DNA of 64,000 bases from Nitrospina sp. (GTDB lineage Bacteria > Nitrospinota > Nitrospinia > Nitrospinales > VA-1). The stretch spans positions 1-64,000 of the forward strand of contig JABHBK010000034.1 of the NCBI GenBank assembly GCA_018673915.1, read 5' to 3'. The notes beneath the pieces are model-generated. The model was given only the letters and a program-made list of their open reading frames with translations. It was not told the DNA's origin and did no database searches. Shown here in pieces: positions 1 through 9,382 of the stretch (the first letter of the stretch is position 1; the number at the start of each line of letters is the position of its first letter). A program made the translations under genes and the position numbers.

Positions 1-1
1 C

Positions 2-442
2 AATCGTAATTTCCATAATTTCATTCCACATTGTGGTGAAATTGCCCAACGTACTAATGGGGTTCTAATTGCCATGGAAAATGGGAACACAACCGGATTC
101 TCCCTGTTCAATTTACAGGAAAGAGGTTCTATGTTTCTTGGGCCAGCCGAAGAAATTTATACCGGAATGATTGTGGGAACAAATAAAAAAGACAATGACC
201 TGGTGGTTAATCTTTGTAAGGAAAAAAAGCTGAGCAATATGCGTGCATCGGGTTCAGATGTGAATATTATTCTCACCCCGCCCATAATTATGAGTTTGGA
301 ACAAGTTCTTGGTTTTTTAAACGAAGATGAATTGGCCGAGATAACCCCGAAAAGCATACGGTTGAGAAAAAAGATTTTAAACGAAAGCGACAGAAAAAGA
401 TTTGGACGTGCACGGAATTCCATTCCCGTTCCTGTGTCCTGA
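2..442 (+). CDS. typA: TypA/BipA ribosome-associated GTPase, C-terminal part
   Basis: The reading frame is open from the left edge and ends at TGA 440-442, so 146 C-terminal residues are visible and the start lies outside the window. The segment has the typical BipA ending: GEIAQRTNGVLIAMENG, QERGSMFLGP, YTGMIVG, LTPP, SLEQVLGF and TPKSIRLRKKIL. BipA is a translational GTPase that binds the 70S ribosome and helps 50S assembly and stress adaptation; the visible part is the BipA-specific C-terminal domain that contacts the ribosome, and the GTPase domain is off the edge. An internal ATG at 74 is not the real start because homology continues upstream of it. The C-terminal tail is slightly extended and basic. 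Confidence 0.93.
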   Translation, partial: NRNFHNFIPHCGEIAQRTNGVLIAMENGNTTGFSLFNLQERGSMFLGPAEEIYTGMIVGTNKKDNDLVVNLCKEKKLSNMRASGSDVNIILTPPIIMSLEQVLGFLNEDELAEITPKSIRLRKKILNESDRKRFGRARNSIPVPVS

Positions 443-456
443 ATATTCCATTTTAA

Positions 457-485
457 TTGTCCGAAATATTGAAATGAGGTAGAAT
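457..485 (+). promoter_or_regulatory. putative sigma70 promoter of fbp
   Basis: TTGTCC (457-462) and TAGAAT (480-485) are separated by 17 bases, about 130 bases upstream of the fbp start. It was found by eye and the -35 match is imperfect. Confidence 0.4.
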
Positions 486-513
486 CAAAAACTTTTCAAT
501 TCCCGAGAAATAA

Positions 514-543
514 TTTTGAAAAACAATATAATATTTTTCAAAA
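514..543 (+). other. AT-rich perfect hairpin in the fbp leader
   Basis: TTTTGAAAAA (514-523) and TTTTTCAAAA (534-543) form a perfect 10-bp inverted repeat with a 10-base loop, between typA and fbp. It would lie in the fbp 5' leader if the 457-485 promoter is real, or act as a weak typA terminator. It is AT-only apart from one G-C pair. Confidence 0.35.
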
Positions 544-618
544 CTTCAGGATTTTTTCGGTAAACACATTCATCACAACTTATCAGCCGGGTTGGACTTA
601 TCCGGCAATTGAATTCCT

Positions 619-1653
619 ATGGAACGTACAACTCTCGTTCAACATATCAGACAACAAGAAAAAACGATTCCCGGAGCAACCGGAGAATTTACCAGCCTGA
701 TGAATGAAATCATGGTGGCTGGCAAGATCATTTCGCTTCAAGTTAATAGTGCGGGGATTGGTGAAGATATCCTCGGGCTTACTGGAAAGATAAATGTCCA
801 GGGTGAAGAAGTTAAAAAGCTGGACGAATTTTCAGACATCACTTTCACCAAAATTATCGGTCAATCTGGAACGGTATGCGCCATCACCTCCGAAGAAAAA
901 GAAGAGGCCTACATAATTCCTCCTGAAGACCACCCTGGAAAATACATTTTCATGATGGATCCTCTGGACGGATCTTCCAATATTGATGTCAATGTGAATA
1001 TCGGAACCATATTTTCCATTTATAAAAAGAAAAGCCCTGGCTTAGAAGTCACAGACGAAGATCTGCTGCAAAAAGGATCGGAGCAAGTTGCCGCCGGTTA
1101 CATCGTTTATGGATCCAGCACCATTTTTGTCTACACATCAGGTCAAGGAGTTCATGGGTTTACTCTGGATCCGACGTTGGGCGAATTTTTTCTTTCTCAC
1201 CCTGACCTGAAGATACCGGAACAAGGCTCCACATACAGTGCAAATGAAGGCAATTGGGGTATATGGGACGAATCGCAAAAAGATTTAGTAGCGTATTTGA
1301 AGGAGGAAGATTCCGCCACAGGGCGGCCCTATAAATTGCGCTACATAGGTTCACTGGTAGCAGATTTCCACAGAACTTTGCTGAAGGGTGGCCTCTTTAT
1401 GTACCCAAAAGACTCAAAAAGTCCAAAGGGTAAGTTAAGACTTTCCTTTGAAGCCGCACCACTAGCTTTAATCGTTGAAAAAGCCGGAGGAAAGGCCTCA
1501 ACAGGAAATCAACCCATCCTTGATATTACCCCGACTGGCATTCACGACCGTCTGCCTCTTTTTATCGGCAGTAAAAATGACGTGGAAATGGCAGAGGAAC
1601 GACTTGCGGCTAAGGGGAAAAAAGGCAGTTGGTTTAAATGGTTGAGCGGCTGA
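619..1653 (+). CDS. fbp: fructose-1,6-bisphosphatase, class I
   Basis: Hydrolyses fructose-1,6-bisphosphate to fructose-6-phosphate in gluconeogenesis or the Calvin cycle, in the cytoplasm. At 344 residues it has normal class I length. The metal- and substrate-binding signature DPLDGSSNID is intact at residues 114-123, and the C-terminal FEAAPLALIVEKAGG segment that closes the active site is present near residue 280. The start at 619 follows a short leader. It stands alone between typA and hisS in the same orientation. A class II aldolase that supplies its substrate is encoded at 61.8 kb. The class I assignment is firm; whether it also accepts sedoheptulose bisphosphate cannot be seen. Confidence 0.95.
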   Translation: MERTTLVQHIRQQEKTIPGATGEFTSLMNEIMVAGKIISLQVNSAGIGEDILGLTGKINVQGEEVKKLDEFSDITFTKIIGQSGTVCAITSEEKEEAYIIPPEDHPGKYIFMMDPLDGSSNIDVNVNIGTIFSIYKKKSPGLEVTDEDLLQKGSEQVAAGYIVYGSSTIFVYTSGQGVHGFTLDPTLGEFFLSHPDLKIPEQGSTYSANEGNWGIWDESQKDLVAYLKEEDSATGRPYKLRYIGSLVADFHRTLLKGGLFMYPKDSKSPKGKLRLSFEAAPLALIVEKAGGKASTGNQPILDITPTGIHDRLPLFIGSKNDVEMAEERLAAKGKKGSWFKWLSG

Positions 1654-1765
1654 CTGCTAGCCGTAGTGGCAACTAGCCATAACGCAAATTAGCTAACAAA
1701 ATTTTTCTCGGCTTGATTGATGAACGGGCTCTGAATCAGTTCCCACCTACTGCACCTTTATTATT

Positions 1766-3034
1766 ATGAAAATTCAAAGCATACGAGGCGTTAAAGATAT
1801 CCTGCCAGATGAAATCTGGAAGTGGCAGTACATCGAGTCCGTCGCCCATAATATTTTTCCTCGTTATGGTTTCAAGGAAATTCGCCTGCCAATTTTTGAA
1901 GACACCCGACTATTCTCTCGAAGCATCGGCGAAACCACAGATATCGTAGAAAAAGAAATGTACACTTTTAGCGACCGAAGCGGCGACTCCATAACGCTAC
2001 GCCCCGAAGGCACCGCTTCAGTAGTTCGCGCCTATGTAGAACATAAAATGTACAACCCCCCTTCCGTACTTAAAATGTTTTATATCGGCCCTATGTTTCG
2101 CTATGAAAGACCACAGGCAGGTCGACTAAGACAATTCAACCAAATTGGTGTCGAGGCCATGGGTTCACCCAGTCCCATTGTAGATGTGGAAGTAATGACC
2201 ATGTTAATGGAGTTTTTCAAAGAACTAGGCCTTAAGGAAATTAAACTTGAGATAAACAGTTTGGGCAGTCAGGAGTGCAGGCCTCGCTATCGAGAACTCT
2301 TGCAAGCAGAAATAGAAAAACATTTAGACCAGCTGTGCTCCAACTGTACAGGTCGATATCAGCGCAATCCCCTGCGAGTTCTGGATTGCAAAGTAGAACA
2401 ATGCGGAAAGATTGCTGAAGAGCTTCCTAAACTCATCGACCATCTTGACACTGAAAGCGCAGAGCATTTCTCAGAAGTCCGCTCCCTTCTTGATTCTGCA
2501 GGAACGCCCTACTCTATCAACCCCCGTCTGGTTCGAGGTCTAGATTATTACAACCGGACCGCGTTTGAGGTCACTTCACAAAATTTAGGCGCTCAAAATG
2601 CAATTTGTGGTGGTGGGCGCTACGACACCCTTGTGGAGGAGCTCGACGGCCCTTCCACACCCTGTTTCGGTTTTGCCTTGGGTTTGGAGCGACTTGTCTC
2701 CTTAGTGCCTTTTGAAGACATAAAAGACTTGCAGAAAAATCCAGATATTTTTATCGTCTGTCTGGGTGAGGAAGCGAAAACAACCGGATTCCAAATTGCA
2801 CACGAATTGCGATTGAAAGGATTTAAGGTTGAAAGAGATTATGAAATGGGCAGCATGAAAAGCCAAATGCGTAAGGCAAATAAAACAAAATCTCAATTTT
2901 CCCTAATTCTTGGAGAAAATGAAATTAAGTCCGGAAAGCTTGCATTGAAAAATATGGAGACCGGCGAGCAAATAGAATGTCCTGCCCAAGAATTGGCAAC
3001 AAAAATGGCGGAACTTTCACCCAATAAGCTTTAA
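1766..3034 (+). CDS. hisS: histidyl-tRNA synthetase
   Basis: Class II aminoacyl-tRNA synthetase charging tRNA-His. At 422 residues it has the expected bacterial length. Motif 2 lies at residues 105-125 (FYIGPMFRYERPQAGRLRQF), the histidine-specific loop LVRGLDYYNRTAFEV starts at 255, CGGGRYD is at 281-287, and motif 3 GFALGLERL is at 302-310. The last ~95 residues are the anticodon-binding domain. A small cysteine cluster near residues 191-213 (CSNC, C, C) resembles the insertion found in many bacterial HisRS. It probably forms a loose same-strand run with fbp upstream and the Fur-family gene downstream. Confidence 0.97.
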   Translation: MKIQSIRGVKDILPDEIWKWQYIESVAHNIFPRYGFKEIRLPIFEDTRLFSRSIGETTDIVEKEMYTFSDRSGDSITLRPEGTASVVRAYVEHKMYNPPSVLKMFYIGPMFRYERPQAGRLRQFNQIGVEAMGSPSPIVDVEVMTMLMEFFKELGLKEIKLEINSLGSQECRPRYRELLQAEIEKHLDQLCSNCTGRYQRNPLRVLDCKVEQCGKIAEELPKLIDHLDTESAEHFSEVRSLLDSAGTPYSINPRLVRGLDYYNRTAFEVTSQNLGAQNAICGGGRYDTLVEELDGPSTPCFGFALGLERLVSLVPFEDIKDLQKNPDIFIVCLGEEAKTTGFQIAHELRLKGFKVERDYEMGSMKSQMRKANKTKSQFSLILGENEIKSGKLALKNMETGEQIECPAQELATKMAELSPNKL

Positions 3035-3079
3035 TCCTGATAGAGCAAAACTTTTCCAGAATATCAGCATCGTAACTAC

Positions 3080-3100
3080 AGGGTCAATTATTGACCCTTT
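3080..3100 (+). terminator. stem-loop after hisS
   Basis: AGGGTCAA and TTGACCCT form a perfect 8-bp stem around a 3-base loop (3080-3098), followed by only a short T run. This is a weak intrinsic terminator or attenuator between hisS and the Fur-family gene. Confidence 0.45.
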
Positions 3101-3161
3101 CTAGTGACCATGCTAGATTAACTGTCAAAATTTAATTCCTACCGGGTTGATTAAGGAAGTT

Positions 3162-3590
3162 ATGGCTAGTAAAGAATTAGAAGTTCTTGAAGATTATATC
3201 GTTCAAAACAAGCTTAAGATTACCCGCCAAAGACGGGTTGTCCTCAATGCTTTTTTGGAATGCGAGAAACACGTCAGCGCCGAAGAACTTTATAATCAGG
3301 TAACGATTACCGACCCTAAAGTAGGACTGGCAACGGTATATCGCACCTTGGCCCTGCTAACTCAAAGCGGCCTAGCCTCAGACCTGGATTTTGGGGATGG
3401 GCAAAAACGGTATGAGCACAAATATATGCACGGCCATCACGACCACATGATTTGTACCGAATGCGGGAAAATTATCGAGTTCAATCATCCACTCATCGAA
3501 AAGTTTCAGGAAGAAGTCGCCAGCCGAAACGGATTCACCATTACCTCCCACAAGCTAGACATGTTCGGCCTGTGTAGCGAATGCCGGTAA
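3162..3590 (+). CDS. fur: Fur-family metalloregulator
   Basis: DNA-binding repressor of the Fur/PerR/Zur family, 142 residues. I chose ATG 3162 over the upstream TTG at 3147 because AAGGAAG (3153-3159) is correctly placed before it. The winged helix holds the recognition segment VGLATVYRTL (54-63). The dimerisation domain has the metal ligands HGHHDH (90-95) and two CxxC pairs (C98/C101 and C138/C141) that form the structural zinc site. These make a canonical ferric uptake regulator the most likely identity, but peroxide or zinc sensing cannot be ruled out from sequence. No iron gene is adjacent. An imperfect inverted repeat (ACCAGG 3597-3602 / CCTGGT 3627-3632) follows the stop codon. Confidence 0.88.
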   Translation: MASKELEVLEDYIVQNKLKITRQRRVVLNAFLECEKHVSAEELYNQVTITDPKVGLATVYRTLALLTQSGLASDLDFGDGQKRYEHKYMHGHHDHMICTECGKIIEFNHPLIEKFQEEVASRNGFTITSHKLDMFGLCSECR

Positions 3591-3673
3591 CCCCCCACCA
3601 GGCATGATGCCCATTCACTGTTTAACCCTGGTTTGTCTTAAGAGCAGCTATCTACCTTAATGTAACGAGAGGT

Positions 3674-4573
3674 TCAGGCACTAGGAATAGATTTTGCGCA
3701 ACGAAAGCCAATGTAGTTAAATATTTCGTTCATGATCTGACCATAGGTGGTCACTTTGGGGAAGACCTTATTTTCAGGATGTAACCAGATTCGGTTGGTG
3801 ATACGCAATGCTCCCGCCGAGGAGTCAAACGACCCCCCTCGCACAACTTTCGACTCTCCTTTACCTGGTCCCTTGGGATTGTTTTTCGTGCGGATTTTAT
3901 AATAGGGCTCATACCAATCATCCACCCATTCCCAAACATTTCCCATCAGGTCATAAACTCCATACTGATTGGGAGCCTTGCTGCCGACAGGATGCGTCGT
4001 TTCTTCAGAGTTTTCTTCGTACCAGGTATAATCACCGTGCACCATATTTCCCCAGAAGTATCGGGTCGTTGCACCCCCTCGCGCAGCATATTCCCACTCT
4101 GCTTCGGTAGGCAGGCGACAGGCACCTCCTGATTTCTGGATAAACTTCTGCACATTGAGATAATTGACTTGTTCAACAGGCAGGTCAGCTCCGCTAAACT
4201 TTGAGGGATTAAATCCCATCAACTTTTCCCACCGCGCCTGGTTCACTTCATATTTGCCCAAATAGAAATCATCGACACAAACTTCATGCTCCGGTTTTTC
4301 ATCTTCCTGGGCGTAATCATTTCCCATAGTAAAACACCCACCTTTTATAAAAACCATCCCCTCAGGCGCTTTACTCGCCTTTGCCTGATCTTCAGGAGAA
4401 TATTGGATCGGGACCACTCGCTGATCAAGCTTAGAAGACGATTCTTCTGTCATCTCTGGAAGTTCAGAAAAGCTGGGATGAATTTCCTGGCTGGCTTGAT
4501 CTTCTGCTTTTTCAGAGCAGGAAGAAAGCAGGAAAATAATACTGGCAATAAAGAAAATTTTAAATAAACGCAT
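3674..4573 (-). CDS. SUMF1/FGE-fold lipoprotein
   Basis: A 299-residue exported lipoprotein. I took the ATG at 4573 because it gives MRLFKIFFIASIIFLLSSC, a clean lipobox signal; an in-frame start at 4612 would only bury it. The remainder is a sulfatase-modifying-factor (SUMF1) fold: GMVFIKGGCFTMG, LPTEAEWEYAARGG, GVYDLMGNVWEWVDDW, VVRGGSF and the terminal GFRCAK. The paired catalytic cysteines of true formylglycine-generating enzymes, expected after the RGGS segment, are absent (the residues there are FDSSAGALRITNR). It is therefore probably not a sulfatase activator but a ligand-binding or structural SUMF1 protein. A second such protein sits at 29.9 kb. It is divergent from the TPR lipoprotein gene. 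Confidence 0.85.
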   Translation of the reverse strand: MRLFKIFFIASIIFLLSSCSEKAEDQASQEIHPSFSELPEMTEESSSKLDQRVVPIQYSPEDQAKASKAPEGMVFIKGGCFTMGNDYAQEDEKPEHEVCVDDFYLGKYEVNQARWEKLMGFNPSKFSGADLPVEQVNYLNVQKFIQKSGGACRLPTEAEWEYAARGGATTRYFWGNMVHGDYTWYEENSEETTHPVGSKAPNQYGVYDLMGNVWEWVDDWYEPYYKIRTKNNPKGPGKGESKVVRGGSFDSSAGALRITNRIWLHPENKVFPKVTTYGQIMNEIFNYIGFRCAKSIPSA

Positions 4574-4794
4574 TGTTTTATTAGGACTTGGGAAAAGGCT
4601 GAATAATACCATTTTAATGGATTTTTACAAAAATAATTCTAAACCGCCAATAAATTCCTCCATTTTTCTTGTATTCATCAGTAAAAGAGTTAAAAAATAG
4701 CCTTAAATCATATAATACCTGATAAAAACCTTAAATTTTTCTTCCAAAAACCGATAAATAAGAGAAATACTTCTTTCTGTTACGGAGCCGGACT

Positions 4795-7137
4795 TTGCGA
4801 TTAAAAAAACAATTTTGCGTCTTTACCCTTTTCATAATCTTTGGGGTGGGTTGTAGTGCCTTGGAAAAAACCTATCAGAAAACACAAAATGTGGTAGGAA
4901 GCCTAATTCCCATAGACAAGGAAAACTATAGCCCCATATTGACCTTTGGTTCGAATATTGACATAGAATTTGCCAGACATCAATTCAACCGGAGTGAGTA
5001 TGCGGTGTCTGAATTTTATATAAAAAAGACTTTGGCCAACCGCCCTGATAATCGAGAAGCCATTCAACTCCTGCCGTGGGCATATTTTTTTCAAAAACGT
5101 TTTGATAAAGCACTTGTGGCTTTCAAACAAGCTCATGCCCGGTACAAAAAAGATCCAACACCCTTATTAGGTATGGGCTGGTGTTTTTTCAGTTTGAAGG
5201 ACTACCAAAAGGCTCTGGAGAGCTTCGAGCGTGCTGAAAGGTTTGCTCCACATTCTTATGAGGTTCACAAAGGGAAAGCTTTCTCATACCTAAAACAAAG
5301 TCAGAGCCAACTTGCAAAAGAAGAATTTGGAAAAATTTTCCAACCTGCCAAAGTGATTGAGTTGTTAGAAACATGGGAAACCTGGAATCAATCCACTCAT
5401 CCTTGGGAGATTGTTCCCTCAAGCCCCGAATCTCGTTCCATTTTCACCTTGCCCGTTGAATTCCCTCGATATCGCAGTCTTCTAATGGGAATGCCCTCAA
5501 ATAATTTGGAATCCTTGAATTCAGCTTGGAAAAGTTTTTACCAGAGGAAATACGCCAAAGCTGCTGACATTTTTGAAGATCTTACCCAAACCAATTCTCC
5601 CAATCTGGATGCAGTGAACGGACTGGCTTGGAGCCTTTTGCATTTAAAGCAAATCAATAAATCTGAAAAAGTATTCAAAGAAATTTTAGAAATTTATCCG
5701 CATTTCTTGGGAGCGTTCAGAGGTCTAGAGGAAATCGAGGAGATCAAAAAGCATCAAGCCATCTATGTCCAATACTATATGGATCTAGGTAAACACCAGC
5801 TCGCAGTGACAAAGCTGGATGAGTTACTGGATCAATACAGCGATTGGGCGCATCTTTATAACCAATATGGAAAAGTTTTTCTTGCCCGTAATGAGTATGA
5901 GAAGGCCAGAGATTATTTTATGGATGCTCTGGAATATTCTCCTCATAACAATACTGCGCAACTCGGACTTGAGAATGTCCAAAAAGCTCTCGATAAACAA
6001 TTATATAAAGCCGACCAAGCTTTAAAAAAGGGAGATTATAAAACCGCAACCCTGATTTATCATGATTATTTAGGCGATGAGGAATGGGAAACCACTCAAT
6101 TCAAAGTAGCTCATGCCTATAACGGCCTGGGCTGGAGCCAGTTTCAGAAAAAGCAGTATGAATATGCTATTGATAAATTTTCAAAATCCATTGAACATGA
6201 AGACTATGAAGCTTCTTCTGCAAAGGGACTCGGCCTATCTCTATATGCCATAAAAAATTATCAGGACGCCATCCCATATCTTGAAACAGCCTTGAAGGCT
6301 GATCCTAAAAACAAGAATCTGGAATATAAACTAGATTGGAGCATTCTAAGAAGTGAGCCCTTAGACAGTTCTAAAAGCTATTTCGAAAAAATATTGGTAG
6401 ATCAACCTCTCAGTGCCTCGCCATATATGGCTCTCGGTTGGATTCATTACGGTATGAACAATCCTGACCTGGCAGTGGAATACTTTCTCAAAGCTATTTC
6501 TTTGGATCCTGATTTTGCTCTGACTCAAGAGTTTATGGATTTACTTAAAAAAGAGCGTTTTGGCTGGCAGGTATATAATTCTCTAGGCTGGACATACTAT
6601 CAAAAGCAAATGTATGACAAAGCGATGAACATGTTCAAGATTTCCTTAAGAATTCAGCCAAACAAATCAGAAGCTCGTAAGGGAATGGGCTATGTCTATT
6701 TTGTGAAGGAAAAGTATGACTTTGCCATTACCATGCTGGAGCAATGTCTAGCTTTAAACCCAGACCCCAACCCCGTTTTTGAAAGGGTCGCAGGCCCTAA
6801 CGCCATTGCCCCATTTCAGATGCAAACGACAGCAAGAACCAAGCTTGGAAGGACTCATTATATTAATGGTGATATATCAATGGCCATTAACCAGTTTAAC
6901 GAAGAAATCCGTCTGAATCCTATTCAGCCAGATGCTTTTGATGGTTTGGGATGGGCTTACCTAAATCAAGGCCGGATTCTGGAAGCCCGATCCGCGTTCA
7001 ACAAAGCCATTGAACTGGAGCCACTTAATAATTCAGCCCATAAAGGATTAAATGAAGCCAAACTTGTAATGACCGAAAAACGCCTGAAGACAAAAATTGC
7101 GTCCCCCTTCTTTTCGCTAAAAACAAGTCCAAATTAG
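4795..7137 (+). CDS. large TPR-repeat lipoprotein
   Basis: A 780-residue protein starting at TTG 4795 with a GGAG-containing ribosome site just upstream. The N-terminus MRLKKQFCVFTLFIIFGVGC is a lipoprotein signal with Cys20 as the lipidated residue. The rest is built almost wholly of tetratricopeptide repeats, seen as recurring A-LGLGW/ALG-Y and KAI-L-P patterns across residues ~40-760. TPR lipoproteins act as scaffolds in the periplasm or outer membrane, for example in assembly or export complexes; the partner cannot be told. The -10-like TATAAT at 4711-4716 may belong to its promoter, although the matching -35 is poor. It is convergent with acs. Confidence 0.87.
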   Translation: MRLKKQFCVFTLFIIFGVGCSALEKTYQKTQNVVGSLIPIDKENYSPILTFGSNIDIEFARHQFNRSEYAVSEFYIKKTLANRPDNREAIQLLPWAYFFQKRFDKALVAFKQAHARYKKDPTPLLGMGWCFFSLKDYQKALESFERAERFAPHSYEVHKGKAFSYLKQSQSQLAKEEFGKIFQPAKVIELLETWETWNQSTHPWEIVPSSPESRSIFTLPVEFPRYRSLLMGMPSNNLESLNSAWKSFYQRKYAKAADIFEDLTQTNSPNLDAVNGLAWSLLHLKQINKSEKVFKEILEIYPHFLGAFRGLEEIEEIKKHQAIYVQYYMDLGKHQLAVTKLDELLDQYSDWAHLYNQYGKVFLARNEYEKARDYFMDALEYSPHNNTAQLGLENVQKALDKQLYKADQALKKGDYKTATLIYHDYLGDEEWETTQFKVAHAYNGLGWSQFQKKQYEYAIDKFSKSIEHEDYEASSAKGLGLSLYAIKNYQDAIPYLETALKADPKNKNLEYKLDWSILRSEPLDSSKSYFEKILVDQPLSASPYMALGWIHYGMNNPDLAVEYFLKAISLDPDFALTQEFMDLLKKERFGWQVYNSLGWTYYQKQMYDKAMNMFKISLRIQPNKSEARKGMGYVYFVKEKYDFAITMLEQCLALNPDPNPVFERVAGPNAIAPFQMQTTARTKLGRTHYINGDISMAINQFNEEIRLNPIQPDAFDGLGWAYLNQGRILEARSAFNKAIELEPLNNSAHKGLNEAKLVMTEKRLKTKIASPFFSLKTSPN

Positions 7138-7176
7138 CTTATTAACGCTTTATTTACGCAAAAACAAAACTTTCAA

Positions 7177-7204
7177 TTGACACTTTCCAAGATTCGCTTA
7201 TAAT
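7177..7204 (+). promoter_or_regulatory. consensus sigma70 promoter with no gene behind it
   Basis: TTGACA (7177-7182), a 16-base spacer and TATAAT (7199-7204): both hexamers match consensus perfectly. It points rightwards in the gap between two convergent genes (TPR protein ends at 7137; acs, on the opposite strand, ends at 7355), so it cannot serve either. It probably drives a small RNA. Confidence 0.6.
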
Positions 7205-7210
7205 ACCTTA

Positions 7211-7333
7211 CTATTCCACTGGTTGTATAAAAATTAGATGCGCTCAAAGATTTGGGGGGGGAAGAGGAGACCTTTCTCTTTTCACTGTAGGAGTGAGAAA
7301 TCATGGAGTTGAATCTTGATTCGACTCCATGAT
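7211..7333 (+). ncRNA. candidate small RNA with stacked hairpins
   Basis: Starting about 7 bases after the TATAAT box, the region contains a run of eight G (7254-7261), a possible AAGAG/CTCTT hairpin (7262-7280), an 8-bp hairpin TTTTCACT/AGTGAGAA (7279-7299, one G-U) and, directly abutting it, a 15-bp hairpin with a CTTG loop (7300-7333, one G-U). No T-run follows on the plus strand, so the 3' end is unclear and transcription may run antisense into the acs 3' end. No known RNA family was recognised. The extent is inferred. Confidence 0.35.
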
Positions 7334-7354
7334 CCCGGACGCCTGCCTATTCTC

Positions 7355-9340
7355 TTATTTATCCTTAGAGAACATTTCCAAATAAGAAGACTTGAGATAA
7401 TCCACGACAGAGGGGTCTGCTAAAGTCGAGGTATCTCCCAATTGGTCGGCTTCATTCGCTGCGATTTTCCTTAAAATACGTCGCATGATTTTCCCAGAAC
7501 GCGTTTTGGGTAGAGCGGGTGCCCAATGTATGACATCTGGAGATGCAATGGGCCCAATTTCTTTTCTCACAAACTGCACCAGAGTCTTTTTTAGCTCGTC
7601 ACTCGGTTGCACCCCATCCATAAGAGAAACATAAGCATAGATTCCTTGCCCCTTTATTTCATGAGGAAACCCTACGACAGCGGCTTCCGCAACAGCTTCA
7701 TTCAGCACAAGAGCAGACTCCACCTCTGCCGTTCCCATTCTATGTCCCGATACGTTGATGACATCATCGACTCTGCCAGTTATCCAGTAATAACCGTCTT
7801 CATCGCGACGACAACCGTCACCAGTGAAATAATATCCAGGATAAAGCTTAAAATAGGTTTCTTCAAAGCGTTCGTGATTGCCATATATCGTTCGCATTTG
7901 CCCCGGCCAGGGTTCAGATATCGCCAAAACTCCTGCAACCCCATTACCTTCCAGTATTTTTCCAGTTTCCGCCTCAATCACCACAGGCTTTACCCCAAAA
8001 AATGGCAGGGTTGCCGAGCCAGGTTTAGCCGGGGTGCAACCCGGTAAAGGGGTTATAAGGATGCCTCCGGTCTCGGTCTGCCACCAGGTATCCACAATAG
8101 GGCAACGTTCCCTTCCCACATTTTTATAGTACCACCGCCATGCTTCGGGATTTATAGGCTCACCTACCGAACCTAAAACCCTCAAGGTAGAGAGATCATA
8201 CTGAGCGGGTGTGTCTTCTCCATGGGACATCAAAGCTCGGATGGCCGTTGGAGCAGTATAAAATTGTGTGACCTTTAGGCGATCCACAACATCCCAAAAC
8301 CTTCCACAATTTGGATAAGTCGGGATGCCTTCGAACATGACTGTTGTAGCCCCATTGGCCAAGGGTCCATATATAATATACGAGTGGCCCGTGACCCAGC
8401 CAATATCGGCCGTGCACCACCAGATGTCGCCATCCTGATAATCAAAAATATATTTGTGGGTCATAGCAGTATAGATCATGTACCCACCAACATTATGCTG
8501 AACCCCTTTGGGTTTACCCGTTGCCCCGGAAGTATAAAGAATAAATAGCGGGTCTTCAGAAGACATAACCTCTGCATCACAAACGGGATCAGCACTAGCC
8601 ATTTCTTCATGCCACCAGGTATCTCTACCCGATTGCATTTGAACAGAAATCTTTTCCCCCAGCCTCTGGGAAACAATGCAACTTTTAACAACGACCCCCT
8701 CTTTTTCAGCCAACTTTATGGCCTCATCCACATTGGATTTTAAAGGAACAGGTTTTGGGCCACGAAACCCTCCATCTGAGGTGACGAGTACGGTACAGTT
8801 GGAGTCTATAATTCTATCTGCCAAAGCTGTTGGGGAAAAACCACCGAAGACAATAGAGTGCACCGCCCCTACCCTCGCACAAGCCAGCATCGCAATGGCC
8901 AACTCCACCACCATCGGCATATAAATAGAGACTCGATCGCCTTTTTTAACCCCGTGACGCTTTAGGACATTGGAAAATTTGCAAACCTCTTGATGAAGCT
9001 GTTGATAGGTCAATCTTATGTTATCGCCGGGTTCGTTCCCTTCCCATAAAATGGCTGTTTGGTTTCCCCGTTTTTCCAGATGGCGATCCAAACAATTGAC
9101 CGTAATATTAGTTTCTGCGCCTTTGAACCACTCAATGTTTATTTTTCCATTTTTGACATTGTAGTTATAGTCACGCACCTGATCCCATTTTTTAAACCAT
9201 GTAAATTTTTCTGCCTCATCGGCCCAAAATTTTTCAGGATCATTAATTGAACGCTTATACATTTCCTCATATTGATCCATATTTGAGATCAAAGCCTTTG
9301 CTGATACAGACTCCGAAGGATGATAAATTTCCTCACTCAT
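7355..9340 (-). CDS. acs: acetyl-CoA synthetase (AMP-forming)
   Basis: Activates acetate to acetyl-CoA via acetyl-AMP. Its 661 residues match the family. The N-terminal ACAS_N region is followed by the AMP-binding motif [11 protein letters not shown] (269-279), the core [10 protein letters not shown], and [14 protein letters not shown] in the C-terminal hinge domain. The conserved catalytic lysine lies in PKTRSGK (Lys617), the site acetylated in enzymes controlled by protein acetylation. ATG 9340 is preceded by a GGAG ribosome site. It is monocistronic by appearance: the TPR gene converges on it and a DUF1566 gene lies 42 bases upstream on the same strand. Role: acetate or propionate assimilation, or salvage. 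Confidence 0.96.
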   Translation of the reverse strand: MSEEIYHPSESVSAKALISNMDQYEEMYKRSINDPEKFWADEAEKFTWFKKWDQVRDYNYNVKNGKINIEWFKGAETNITVNCLDRHLEKRGNQTAILWEGNEPGDNIRLTYQQLHQEVCKFSNVLKRHGVKKGDRVSIYMPMVVELAIAMLACARVGAVHSIVFGGFSPTALADRIIDSNCTVLVTSDGGFRGPKPVPLKSNVDEAIKLAEKEGVVVKSCIVSQRLGEKISVQMQSGRDTWWHEEMASADPVCDAEVMSSEDPLFILYTSGATGKPKGVQHNVGGYMIYTAMTHKYIFDYQDGDIWWCTADIGWVTGHSYIIYGPLANGATTVMFEGIPTYPNCGRFWDVVDRLKVTQFYTAPTAIRALMSHGEDTPAQYDLSTLRVLGSVGEPINPEAWRWYYKNVGRERCPIVDTWWQTETGGILITPLPGCTPAKPGSATLPFFGVKPVVIEAETGKILEGNGVAGVLAISEPWPGQMRTIYGNHERFEETYFKLYPGYYFTGDGCRRDEDGYYWITGRVDDVINVSGHRMGTAEVESALVLNEAVAEAAVVGFPHEIKGQGIYAYVSLMDGVQPSDELKKTLVQFVRKEIGPIASPDVIHWAPALPKTRSGKIMRRILRKIAANEADQLGDTSTLADPSVVDYLKSSYLEMFSKDK

Positions 9341-9382
9341 TTTTTATCTCCAACTAACCGTTGAAAAAACGGAAGTGTGTTT

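Noticed and set aside
3674-4573. Formylglycine-generating enzyme for sulfatases
   Set aside because: The catalytic cysteine pair is absent and no sulfatase is nearby; same for 29899-30672.
4603-4612. Upstream start of the SUMF1 lipoprotein (4612)
   Set aside because: It adds 13 residues before a clean lipobox signal that begins at 4573.
7238-7312. 24-codon ORF starting at ATG 7238
   Set aside because: No ribosome site and it runs through the G8 run; it is not supported as a gene. The structured-RNA reading is simpler.
7878-8129. ORFs antisense to acs
   Set aside because: Composition and position are those of antisense frames of a strongly conserved gene.
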